From: Bacteroidota bacterium
GTDB taxonomy: Bacteria; Bacteroidota; Ignavibacteria; Ignavibacteriales; Ignavibacteriaceae
NCBI GenBank assembly: GCA_021778375.1
Contig: JAJYCM010000126.1
Span: 1 to 7,609 of the forward strand
Direction of reading: 5' to 3'
Length of the DNA: 7,609 nucleotides
Position numbers and translations under genes: made by a program. A model generated the notes under the pieces. The model worked only from the letters and a program-made list of their open reading frames with translations. It had not been told where the DNA came from and did not search any database. Within the stretch, counting starts at the first letter, position 1; every line of letters starts with the position of its first letter. Below, piece by piece: positions 1-6,444 of the stretch.

Positions 1-631
1 GAATTGTAAAAAATAAAATTACGGCTAACGCAGTCGCACCTACAGCGACTACCGGCTCCCAAAAGCTTGAGATAAATGGTTCGGCCGGAATTTCAGATTC
101 GGTAAATGGATAAGAAATATTTTGCAAATTTTTCAACTGATCATAATTTACTGTATCAATAAAGGCATATTGAATCCTTTTTACAATTGTAGAGGTGCCA
201 ATAATTGAATAACTTCCTGACAAATTAAAATATCTTGGAACATAAAAACTTCCAAAAAGATTTTTTCTGAACATATCTTTGTACGAAATATCAGCTTTTT
301 CGATCGTAATATTTACAGCATCTATGTTGGAGTCATGCTGATTATTATTCGAAATATCAATCTTTTTGTTTTTAAAATCTTCAATCACCCTATTTGCAAA
401 AACCGAATATGCAGTGCCAAGAGTTAGATCCAATTTAATAAATTTACTCACAGTGGGTAAATTCCTAATAATGTCAGTGGAAGCTGAATCTATAAAACTA
501 TAAAAAATTGAAAGGTTATCTTTAGATTGGCATTCGCTCAAAAAAACATTTCCCGAAAAGAAAAAGAGCAAAAGAAAAATTGAAGAGAAAAGCTTTCTTT
601 CTACCGGAAATATTAATAAGCCTCTAAGCAT
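1..631 (-). CDS. Hypothetical secreted/membrane protein, partial (C-terminus beyond window edge)
   Basis: An open frame of 210 codons runs from an ATG at 631 to the left edge without a stop, so the gene is cut there. I do not recognise the family. Residues 1-13 are a positively charged start, followed by a strongly hydrophobic stretch at about 14-31 (rich in Leu and Phe), which reads as a signal peptide or N-terminal anchor. The cysteine at 34 is preceded by Leu-Ser-Glu, a poor lipobox, so a lipoprotein is unlikely but possible. The middle (35-185) is polar and lacks any motif I can name. Residues about 190-210 (starting Phe-Trp-Glu-Pro) form a second hydrophobic segment, so the protein is probably extracytoplasmic with a C-terminal anchor and may end soon after the edge. 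The start overlaps the stop of the glutamate dehydrogenase gene by 8 nt (ATGCTTAG), with no strong ribosome binding site of its own, which suggests translational coupling. Existence of the gene is well supported; its function is unknown. Confidence 0.72.
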   Translation of the reverse strand, partial: MLRGLLIFPVERKLFSSIFLLLFFFSGNVFLSECQSKDNLSIFYSFIDSASTDIIRNLPTVSKFIKLDLTLGTAYSVFANRVIEDFKNKKIDISNNNQHDSNIDAVNITIEKADISYKDMFRKNLFGSFYVPRYFNLSGSYSIIGTSTIVKRIQYAFIDTVNYDQLKNLQNISYPFTESEIPAEPFISSFWEPVVAVGATALAVILFFTI

Positions 632-1913
632 AGATTCCACGAAGCTTTAAAGTTTGCGCTACCTTTTCTATTGCAATAATATAAGCTCCGATTCTTAAGG
701 TTACATCATATTTTGCCGCTGATTTATAAACATTAACGAAGGCTTCGTGCATCATTCTATCAAGCCTTCGGTTAACACGGTCAAGCGTCCAAAAATATCC
801 CATTCTATCTTGAACCCATTCAAAGTATGATACGGTAACTCCACCGGCGTTTGTCAATATATCGGGAATAACTAAAATTCCCTTTGTCTGAAGAATAGGG
901 TCAGCCTTTGCCGTTGTAGGTCCGTTCGCTCCTTCAGCTATAATTTTACATTTTAATTTCTTGGCATTTTTAGAAGTAATCTGATCTTCTTTAGCAGCAG
1001 GAATAAGAATGTCACATTGTAATTCTAAAAGTTCTTCATTAGAAATTACTTCCGCATTTTGATAATCGATCAAGGTTTTATGCCGTTCGACATGTTCAAT
1101 TAATTCAGCAATGTTAAACCCATTTGAATTGAAAATTGCACCATTAATATCGCTTAAGGCAACAACCTTAACTCCTTTTTCATATAATGCGTGAGCAGTA
1201 ATCGAACCTACATTTCCGAAACCTTGAATGGCAGCTACAGCGTTTTCCGGTTTAATACCAATTTTAGAAAGTGCACCAAGAGCAACCGTCATTACTCCTC
1301 TGCCTGTCGCTTCTTTTCTTCCAAGCGAGCCGCCGATAAGAGTAGGTTTACCAGTAACCACAGCAGTTTCAGTTTTTTTAGAGTGCATGCTATAGGTATC
1401 CATTATCCAAGCCATGGTTTGTTCATTAGTATTCATATCGGGGGCAGGAATATCTCTGTCAGGACCAAATACATCAAGCATATTAGAAGTAAATCTACGG
1501 GTTAGTCTTTCTAGTTCATTTTGACTCATTAACGAAGGGTCGCATTTTATTCCCCCCTTGGCACCCCCGAAGGGAATATTAACAATTGCGCATTTCCAAG
1601 TCATCCATGCAGCAAGAGCCTTCATTTCGTCAAGTGTAACATCGGGTGCATAACGAATACCTCCTTTAGAAGGACCCAGTATATCATTATGGATTACGCG
1701 GTAACCTTCAAAAACTTCTAATTTACCGTCGTCCATTACAATCGGCACAGAAGTAATCACTTGTTTTGTAGGAGCTTTAAGATAATTGTATATCCCTTGA
1801 TCCAAACCGATAATTTTTGCAGCAATTTCAAATCTTTCCATCATCGATTCGAACGGATTTTCTTTATCCAATATTGGAGCCGGTTCTTTGTAATGATTCA
1901 TGGAAGAATTCAT
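624..1913 (-). CDS. gdhA: Glutamate dehydrogenase (Glu/Leu/Phe/Val dehydrogenase family)
   Basis: Cytoplasmic enzyme that reversibly deaminates L-glutamate to 2-oxoglutarate and ammonia. The 429-residue product has the usual length for hexameric bacterial enzymes and aligns by eye along its whole length with the catabolic RocG/GudB type of Bacillus. Visible landmarks, counted from the chosen start: the GPSKGGIR substrate-binding motif (Lys83), Lys107, the PFGGAKGG motif with catalytic Lys119, catalytic Asp159 in PAPDMNTN, the Rossmann dinucleotide motif GFGNVG at 231-236, Asp255 at the end of the second strand, AEGANGP at about 326-332, and TNAGGVTVSYFEW near 354-366. Resemblance to RocG/GudB and Asp255 favour NAD over NADP, but this is inference. 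The frame is open further upstream to 1979, but the added residues do not match the family and cover a likely promoter. The ATG at 1913 has AAGGA 10 nt upstream and is preferred; an ATG at 1901 is the alternative. It lies 90 nt after htpX and overlaps the next gene. Confidence 0.95.
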   Translation of the reverse strand: MNSSMNHYKEPAPILDKENPFESMMERFEIAAKIIGLDQGIYNYLKAPTKQVITSVPIVMDDGKLEVFEGYRVIHNDILGPSKGGIRYAPDVTLDEMKALAAWMTWKCAIVNIPFGGAKGGIKCDPSLMSQNELERLTRRFTSNMLDVFGPDRDIPAPDMNTNEQTMAWIMDTYSMHSKKTETAVVTGKPTLIGGSLGRKEATGRGVMTVALGALSKIGIKPENAVAAIQGFGNVGSITAHALYEKGVKVVALSDINGAIFNSNGFNIAELIEHVERHKTLIDYQNAEVISNEELLELQCDILIPAAKEDQITSKNAKKLKCKIIAEGANGPTTAKADPILQTKGILVIPDILTNAGGVTVSYFEWVQDRMGYFWTLDRVNRRLDRMMHEAFVNVYKSAAKYDVTLRIGAYIIAIEKVAQTLKLRGIYA

Positions 1914-1923
1914 ACGGGGTGTG

Positions 1924-1928
1924 TCCTT
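1924..1928 (-). promoter_or_regulatory. Ribosome binding site of glutamate dehydrogenase gene
   Basis: AAGGA on the minus strand, 10 nt upstream of the ATG at 1913. It decides between several in-frame starts: there is nothing comparable ahead of the most upstream open codon near 1979, and the ATG at 1901 would lie 22 nt away. Confidence 0.5.
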
Positions 1929-1936
1929 AAAAATTG

Positions 1937-1965
1937 ATAATAATATTCTTGGTAAATCTAAACAA
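1937..1965 (-). promoter_or_regulatory. Possible sigma70-like promoter of glutamate dehydrogenase gene
   Basis: On the minus strand TTGTTT (1965-1960) and TATTAT (1942-1937) are separated by 17 nt. The -10 matches five of six consensus bases, the -35 only three. Transcription would begin near 1930, giving a very short leader just ahead of the AAGGA box. The placement agrees with the trimmed start at 1913. In such AT-rich DNA chance matches are common, and the promoter consensus in this lineage may differ. Confidence 0.25.
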
Positions 1966-2003
1966 AATCTACAAATCAATTCAACATTGTTTTATTGATA
2001 AAT

Positions 2004-2855
2004 TTAGCCTCTTACATTAGCCATTTCTTCAAGTCGCTTTATTCTTTCTTCAATCGGAGGGTGGGTCGAGAAAAGTTTTTTTATACCCACTCCTTTTAAA
2101 GGATTAACAATAAACATATGCGCGGTAGCCGGACCGGCATTATTAAGCGGCTTTAATTGATTTACTGCCGATATTTTTTTTAATGCAGACGCTAAAGCAA
2201 GCGGTTTATGAGAAATACGTGCGCCGTCAGCATCCGCAGAATATTCTCTTGAGCGTGAAATTGCGAGTTGAAGCAAGGTTGCAGCAATAGGAGCAAGTAT
2301 AAGTAAAAATAACGAAGCAATACCGTTATCATCGTCTCTGCTGCTTCCTCTTCCGCCAAACATCATTGCCCAACCGGCCATTTGAGCGATAAAAGTTATT
2401 GTGCCCACAATCGTAGCCGCAATGGTGCCGATTAAAATATCTCGGTGCTTAACATGTGCTAGCTCATGACCAAGAACGCCTGAAAGTTCTTCCCTGGTTA
2501 ATGTATTGACAATCCCCGTTGTTGCAGCAACAGCAGCATGTTCCGGGCTTCTGCCGGTTGCAAATGCGTTGGGTGTTTGATCTTCAATTAAGTATACTCT
2601 CGGCATTGGTAAATTTGCGCTATGGGAAAGCTCCTGAACAACTGAGTATAAATCCGGTGCCGTGTTATAATCCACTTCTTTAGCACGATACATTGACAAA
2701 ACAACTTTATCTGAAAACCAATATGATCCAAAATTCATAGCAAGTGAAAAGAAAAAAGCTATCGTCATGCCACTTCTTCCGCCGACAAGGTAGCCAACGA
2801 AAAGGAACAGAATCATCATTATTGACATTAAGAAAACTGTTTTAAGCGTATTCAT
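2004..2855 (-). CDS. htpX: Zinc metalloprotease HtpX (peptidase family M48)
   Basis: Inner-membrane zinc endopeptidase that takes part in quality control of misfolded membrane proteins, alongside FtsH in well-studied bacteria. The 283-residue product has the normal HtpX length. Two hydrophobic segments lie at about 2-25 and 29-48, the catalytic motif GHELAH follows with zinc ligands His130 and His134 and catalytic Glu131, then two further membrane segments at about 139-167 and 179-199, and the third ligand Glu204 in SREYSADADGARIS. The STHPPIEERIKRL segment near the C-terminus is also typical. A polar, Asp/Arg-rich loop (about 168-178) separates membrane segments three and four. The frame is open back to 2882, but the family begins with MNTLKTVFLM, which is the ATG at 2855 with GGAG 5 nt upstream. 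Neighbours are a Uup-like ABC-F gene upstream and glutamate dehydrogenase downstream, all on the same strand. Confidence 0.97.
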   Translation of the reverse strand: MNTLKTVFLMSIMMILFLFVGYLVGGRSGMTIAFFFSLAMNFGSYWFSDKVVLSMYRAKEVDYNTAPDLYSVVQELSHSANLPMPRVYLIEDQTPNAFATGRSPEHAAVAATTGIVNTLTREELSGVLGHELAHVKHRDILIGTIAATIVGTITFIAQMAGWAMMFGGRGSSRDDDNGIASLFLLILAPIAATLLQLAISRSREYSADADGARISHKPLALASALKKISAVNQLKPLNNAGPATAHMFIVNPLKGVGIKKLFSTHPPIEERIKRLEEMANVRG

Positions 2856-2860
2856 TTTTT

Positions 2861-2864
2861 CTCC
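2861..2864 (-). promoter_or_regulatory. Ribosome binding site of htpX
   Basis: GGAG on the minus strand followed by five A residues and the ATG at 2855. It fixes the start nine codons inside the longer open frame, where the protein begins MNTLKTVFLM as in other HtpX proteins. Confidence 0.7.
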
Positions 2865-2920
2865 GTAAAAATTCTTTATCAAAATTAAATAAAGAACAAA
2901 GTCTAAGCAAGGTTACTAAT

Positions 2921-2926
2921 ATTATA
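2921..2926 (-). promoter_or_regulatory. Possible -10 element of htpX promoter
   Basis: A perfect TATAAT on the minus strand in the 116-nt gap between the ABC-F stop and htpX. It would place the transcript start near 2914, about 59 nt ahead of the htpX ATG. No good -35 hexamer stands 16-18 nt upstream, so this is only a candidate; it leaves open whether htpX has its own promoter in addition to read-through from the ABC-F gene. Confidence 0.3.
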
Positions 2927-2967
2927 CTACAGATGGCAAAATATAAATCAGTAACTTGAAGATGGTA

Positions 2968-2991
2968 ATTCTTAATTTCCATTCTTAATTT
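2968..2991. repeat. Short tandem repeat spanning the ABC-F stop codon
   Basis: ATTCTTAATTT occurs twice with a period of 13 (2968-2978 and 2981-2991, two bases between). The ABC-F stop codon (2974-2972) lies in the copy that is downstream for that gene, and its last codons lie in the other copy. A small slippage duplication at the gene end would explain it. Confidence 0.6.
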
Positions 2992-4855
2992 TCTCCAACT
3001 CTTCCCACCTCGTAAATAGATAGTTTATTCGATCTTTTGCTGCTTCAAGCTGGCTGTTGAGTTCATCAGTTCGGGCGGCATATTTTTCGTAAAAACCAGG
3101 AGAAGAAAATATTGCCTCTATTTTTTCAACTTCTGACTCTTTTATCAGAATTTCATCCTCAATGGTTTCGAGTTCTTTCGCTTCTTTCCATGTAAGTTTT
3201 TTAACTTTTGTTTTTATCCGAGTATCATCCTTTTTGATTTTTTGTACGCTCGGTTTTTCTTCTTTATTTCGTGCATTTCTTTTTTCTATATAATAATCAT
3301 AATCGCCTTCGCTAAAATATAGTTCGCCGTTATCTTCAAACGCAAGAATTCCATTACAAACACGGTTTAAAAAATACCGGTCATGGCTTACTACAACTAC
3401 ACATCCTTCAAAAGCAATCAAGGCTTCCTCAAGAATGCGCAAAGTCGGAAGATCAAGATCGTTTGTAGGTTCATCAAGTAGAAGAAAGTTACCACCGCTT
3501 TTAAGAATGCTTGCAAGCGTTAGTCTGCTTTTCTCACCCCCAGAGAGCCGCCCAATCTGTGTATTGATTCGATCATCCGTAAAAAGGAATCTTCTTAAGT
3601 AAGTCCAAACACTTATGTCTTGCTTGCCAAACCTAATAATTTCGTTTCCCTCGCCGATTGCTTGAAAAACTGTATCATTTTCATTTAATAATAATCGATG
3701 CTGGTCTATATAATTAAATTCAGTTTTTTCTCCTATTTCAATTTTGCCTGATGAGGGCAATAACTCACCAAGAATTATTTTTAATAGAGTGGTTTTACCA
3801 ACTCCGTTGCGACCAACAATGCCAAGTTTTCTACCGGGTTCAAATGCAAAGTTAAAATCCTTAAATAAAGTTCTACCGCCAATTTTTATTTCTACATTAG
3901 TTAATTCGGCAACCTTCTTACCCAATTTTTCCGGAGTGGGGATAATAAGTTCAACATCAAGTTCCTCTTCATTCTTTTTTTGAGAAGAAACTTCATAAAA
4001 ATTATCAAGACGACTTTTTGCTTTAGTTCTTCTTGCGCGGGGACCACGCCTTACCCATTCAAGTTCACGTCTTAAAAAATTTTGACGTTTCCCTTCTTCT
4101 ACTTCCTTAACAGCAAGTCTCTCAGATTTATTTACTAGGTAATCAGTATAATTTCCTTGATGAGAATAGAAAACCCCGGAAGCAAGCTCAACAATTCTGT
4201 TTGCAATTCTATCAAGGAAGTACCGGTCGTGAGTTACAAAAATGCAAGTGCCGTTATAAGAAGAAAGAAAATTTTCGATCCATTCTATTGAATTTGTATC
4301 GAGATGGTTTGTTGGCTCATCGAGTATAAGCAAATCAGGCTGTGCAATAAGCGCACGACATAAAGCCACACGCCTCTTTTCACCTCCGGATAAATTTGTG
4401 ATTTCTTTTTCCGCTTGGGGAGCATTTAATGACCGTATAAGAAGATCAATTCTTTTATCAAGATTCCAGCCGTCAATGCGACGAATTTTTTCTTCAAGAA
4501 CAATTTTATGCGGCGAGTCAAATGAAGTATTTACATATTGATCCAACAAGCTCGAAATACTACTAGCCCCGTCTAAAATATTTTGATAAACATTTTTGGA
4601 ATCGTCTAAAGAAAATTCCTGTGATAGAAAGCCAGTAACAAGCTCTTTCTTTTTAGCAATTTCGCCGGAGTCAGGCTTTAATAGACCGGAGATAATTTTG
4701 AGAAAAGTCGACTTACCTGCTCCATTTTTGCCCACCAAACCAATTCGATCTCCTTCATGAACGCTAAGAGAAGCTTTGTCAAGAATCATTTGATCGCCAA
4801 AGTGAATTTGAATTTCTAAAGCGGTCAAAATTACAGGGTTAATATAGTTTGCCAT
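2972..4855 (-). CDS. uup: ABC-F family ATP-binding protein, Uup-like
   Basis: Soluble twin-ATPase protein of the ABC-F family, without membrane domains; members act on ribosomes, and Uup also affects precise excision of transposons in E. coli. Counted from the chosen start (627 residues): first Walker A GKNGAGKST 42-50, signature LSGGE 155-159, Walker B ending LDEP with Glu180, switch His209; then the charged interdomain linker with LEWVRRGPRARRTKAKSR near 265-282; second Walker A GRNGVGKTT 348-356, LSGGE 437-441, Glu462, His491. All catalytic residues are intact in both halves. A charged segment rich in Lys and Glu (about 525-627) ends in a predicted coiled coil with RWEELEKIKNG, the hallmark of Uup rather than of EttA or antibiotic-resistance ABC-F types. 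The frame is open back to 4939, but the extra Asn-rich residues are unlike the family, so the ATG at 4855 is chosen; there is no clear ribosome binding site. First gene of the minus-strand group. Confidence 0.93.
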   Translation of the reverse strand: MANYINPVILTALEIQIHFGDQMILDKASLSVHEGDRIGLVGKNGAGKSTFLKIISGLLKPDSGEIAKKKELVTGFLSQEFSLDDSKNVYQNILDGASSISSLLDQYVNTSFDSPHKIVLEEKIRRIDGWNLDKRIDLLIRSLNAPQAEKEITNLSGGEKRRVALCRALIAQPDLLILDEPTNHLDTNSIEWIENFLSSYNGTCIFVTHDRYFLDRIANRIVELASGVFYSHQGNYTDYLVNKSERLAVKEVEEGKRQNFLRRELEWVRRGPRARRTKAKSRLDNFYEVSSQKKNEEELDVELIIPTPEKLGKKVAELTNVEIKIGGRTLFKDFNFAFEPGRKLGIVGRNGVGKTTLLKIILGELLPSSGKIEIGEKTEFNYIDQHRLLLNENDTVFQAIGEGNEIIRFGKQDISVWTYLRRFLFTDDRINTQIGRLSGGEKSRLTLASILKSGGNFLLLDEPTNDLDLPTLRILEEALIAFEGCVVVVSHDRYFLNRVCNGILAFEDNGELYFSEGDYDYYIEKRNARNKEEKPSVQKIKKDDTRIKTKVKKLTWKEAKELETIEDEILIKESEVEKIEAIFSSPGFYEKYAARTDELNSQLEAAKDRINYLFTRWEELEKIKNGN

Positions 4856-4913
4856 AAAAAGAATATTTGTTATGTTAAAGGTTAAATTCGAATCTGATAT
4901 AAAATTATTGTTA

Positions 4914-4921
4914 CAAATATA
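4914..4921 (-). promoter_or_regulatory. Possible TAnnTTTG -7 element ahead of the ABC-F gene
   Basis: TATATTTG on the minus strand fits the Bacteroidota -7 consensus TAnnTTTG and would start transcription near 4908, about 53 nt ahead of the ATG at 4855. No TTG stands at the expected 19-21 nt upstream, so support is weak. If real, it also excludes the upstream in-frame starts. Confidence 0.2.
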
Positions 4922-4926
4922 ATTCA

Positions 4927-5155
4927 TTACAAACGGCAATCCTTATTAGTGCAGCAAGTATGAATTTCCTTCATATTCACTTTTTTAATATAATTCGGCT
5001 TTAATAAATCCTCTGCTACATCAAGTGGAATGCTATCAAATTTCCAACTTTTCAATTTTTCTAAAATTCTATCATTCCTAATTTCTTAGATTCTAATAAT
5101 TTTTGAAATTGTCTGCATAATCATATGGGCTAATACACTTGTCACTCGTTACTTT
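4927..5155 (-). pseudogene. Decayed 3' end of an unrecognised gene
   Basis: On the minus strand, protein-like sequence continues across three frames. From 5155 a stretch of 20 codons includes CISPYDYADNFKN and stops at 5095; shifting one frame gives LLESKKLG (about 5100-5077); shifting again gives NDRILEKLKSWKFDSIPL and a further 31 residues ending TCCTNKDCRL, with a TAA at 4929-4927. The last frame alone is open for 52 codons (5085-4927) but has a stop directly upstream and no good start. The first shift falls in a run of five A residues. Amphipathic spacing and codon-like composition across the joins make a broken gene likelier than chance, but I cannot name the family. The end has clustered cysteines that could bind metal. 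The stop shares a base with an in-frame ATG (4927-4925) of the ABC-F frame, probably by chance. Alternatives: a sequencing error in the A-run, or a short leader peptide. Confidence 0.35.
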
Positions 5156-5165
5156 TCACTCATTC
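5142..5165. repeat. Imperfect direct repeat CACTCRTT
   Basis: CACTCGTT (5143-5150) and CACTCATT (5157-5164) stand 14 nt apart on the plus strand, separated by ACTTTT. They sit at the upstream end of the decayed coding remnant. Two units are too few to call an array; the element could be a dispersed repeat or a chance pair. Confidence 0.3.
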
Positions 5166-5427
5166 CCTCCTTTGCCAAATGACACACTCTTCTTCACCTA
5201 ACTAACATCTTGAATAGATTTTTCATTGCAATGCACTAATAGCAGCGTTCAATAAAAATGAGGAATAAATTTTGACATTTAGAAACCTATATGGGAAGTT
5301 TTATCAAATTGTAGTATAAAAAAATATAAATTTAAGAGATTCCAATATACTTTGTGTTTTTTCTTCTCTTTCCCCTTGCCTTTATTTCATAATATAATTA
5401 AATAAGTAACGAAAATTTTGGAATTTT

Positions 5428-6363
5428 ATGAAGAAGACAGTTCTTTTCGCTTGCACTTTATTTTTGTTATCGATCGGCAGCTTGTTCGGGCAGAATACTT
5501 ATGAGTTTTTAAATTTAGATATGAGCGCGCGAGCCGCTTCGCTTGGAGGCAGTTATGTAACAAACGGAGACGACCCCAATGTAATTTTTTATAATCCTGC
5601 GGGACTTGAAATGATAACTGGAACTCCAGTTTCATTTTCCTTTGTAAAACATGTGCTTGATATAAATCTTGCCAGCCTTGCTTATTCGACGGATCTAAAA
5701 AATGTAGGGAGAGTCGGAGCTGCAATTGAATATATAAATTACGGCACATTTACTCAAGCAGATGAGTTTGGGAATAAAACCGGTACTTTTGGAGCCGGCG
5801 AAGTTGCGGCTTTATTTGGTTATTCAAACCAACTCGATCAAAATTTTTACTATGGCACTAATCTCAAACTTATCTATTCAAAAATTGCTAACAGATCATC
5901 GACCGCCATTGCAATTGATTTGGGACTACATTATTCTCTCAAATCGCAGTTGATGGATTTTGGGTTTGCTGTTATGAATTTGGGAACTGAAATGTCTTCT
6001 TATTATTCGACAAAGGAAGCTCTACCACTTGATGTCGTTTTCGGAGTTGCAAAAAAAATGGAGCATCTTCCCCTAAGATTATCATTAGACTTTCATAATT
6101 TGAATGATAACAGTACAAACTTCGGTTCAAAATTGAAAGCATTTGCTTTTGGAGCTGAATTTACTTTAAGCAAGGTCCTTCGTTTACGTTTTGGTTATGA
6201 TAATCAAAGAAGAAATGATTTGACAATCGGTTCATTTGCCGGTTTAGCTGGCTTTAATGTCGGTCTTGGATTAGTAATAGCAAAATATAATTTTGATTAT
6301 GGATTTTCTTCCCTCGGTTTGATGGGAGCAATTCACCGAATTACAATTTCTACAGCATTGTAA
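5428..6363 (+). CDS. porQ: PorV/PorQ-family outer-membrane protein, PorQ-like (type IX secretion system)
   Basis: Outer-membrane beta-barrel protein. In Porphyromonas PorQ belongs to the PorU-PorV-PorQ-PorZ attachment complex of type IX secretion, where it holds PorZ at the cell surface. The 311-residue product starts with a signal peptide (1-21, KK followed by a hydrophobic core, likely cut before Gln22 in LFGQNTYEF). The family's N-terminal block follows: SARAASLGG at 33-41 and DDPNVIFYNPAGL at 48-60. The rest alternates short strands with aromatic-Gly patterns expected of a barrel, including EYINYGTF near 101-108, NLKLIYSKI near 145-153 and LPLDVVFGVAKK near 199-210, which by memory resemble PorQ more than the longer PorV. 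The start ATG is preceded by a weak GGA 5 nt upstream. It stands alone on the plus strand, divergent from the ABC-F gene and convergent with a TPR-like gene, with no other secretion genes in view. A general FadL-like barrel of the same family is the alternative. Confidence 0.82.
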   Translation: MKKTVLFACTLFLLSIGSLFGQNTYEFLNLDMSARAASLGGSYVTNGDDPNVIFYNPAGLEMITGTPVSFSFVKHVLDINLASLAYSTDLKNVGRVGAAIEYINYGTFTQADEFGNKTGTFGAGEVAALFGYSNQLDQNFYYGTNLKLIYSKIANRSSTAIAIDLGLHYSLKSQLMDFGFAVMNLGTEMSSYYSTKEALPLDVVFGVAKKMEHLPLRLSLDFHNLNDNSTNFGSKLKAFAFGAEFTLSKVLRLRFGYDNQRRNDLTIGSFAGLAGFNVGLGLVIAKYNFDYGFSSLGLMGAIHRITISTAL

Positions 6364-6444
6364 TAATCTTATTTAGAGCCACACACGAAAAGCCTTTTAC
6401 AAGCTCTATATAATAAAAACTTTTAGAACCAGTTTCTTCTTACC
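6364..6444. terminator. Weak terminator-like symmetry between convergent genes
   Basis: The 81 nt between the porQ and TPR gene stops must end transcription from both sides. TAGAGC (6374-6379) and GCTCTA (6403-6408) could pair, but the loop is 23 nt and no T-tract follows on the plus strand; AAAAGCCTTTT at 6389-6399 is a palindrome inside the loop, too tight to fold alone. TAAAAAC (6414-6420) and GTTTTTA (6448-6454) could also pair, the latter running into the TPR gene end. None is a textbook intrinsic terminator. Confidence 0.2.

Larger units (their letters stand above)
4856..5427. other. Intergenic region between divergent ABC-F and porQ genes
   Basis: This 572-nt gap carries the leaders of both flanking genes. 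Its left half (about 4927-5155) holds a decayed coding remnant on the minus strand, described separately, and a short direct repeat at 5142-5165. The right half (5170-5427) is AT-rich with no reading frame I would defend on either strand. It contains TATACT at 5346-5351 and TATAAA at 5315-5320 on the plus strand, either of which could be a -10 element for porQ, but neither has a convincing -35. I saw no hairpin with a T-tract and no RNA gene. Confidence 0.6.

Noticed and set aside
1191..1505. Plus-strand open frame of 104 codons
   Set aside because: Lies wholly antisense to the strongly conserved Rossmann domain of glutamate dehydrogenase; Ser/Arg-rich composition without family likeness.
3744..3983. 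Plus-strand open frame of 79 codons
   Set aside because: Antisense to the second Walker A and linker of the ABC-F gene; low-complexity Ser/Phe end.
4856..4939. N-terminal extension of the ABC-F protein, from TTG 4939 or ATG 4927
   Set aside because: Asn/Ile/Phe-rich residues unlike any ABC-F N-terminus; the ATP-binding fold begins soon after the ATG at 4855.
4927..5085. 52-codon minus-strand frame as an intact small gene or ABC-F leader peptide
   Set aside because: A stop precedes it directly and only a TTG deep inside could start it; the upstream protein-like frames favour a remnant.
5157..5173. Strong AAAGGAGG on the minus strand (5173-5166) followed by ATG 5163 or GTG 5159 as a small gene start
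   Set aside because: Both frames meet a stop within six codons; at best the start of the decayed gene or of a tiny leader.
5272..5277. Perfect TTGACA as -35 element of porQ
   Set aside because: No -10 hexamer 16-18 nt downstream; the nearest TATA-like strings are 10 or 37 nt away, and this lineage may not use that consensus.
5426..5749. Minus-strand open frame of 107 codons
   Set aside because: Antisense to the signal peptide and conserved N-terminal motifs of porQ.
5762..5953. Second plus-strand frame inside porQ
   Set aside because: Out-of-frame shadow of a gene whose own frame is clearly coding.
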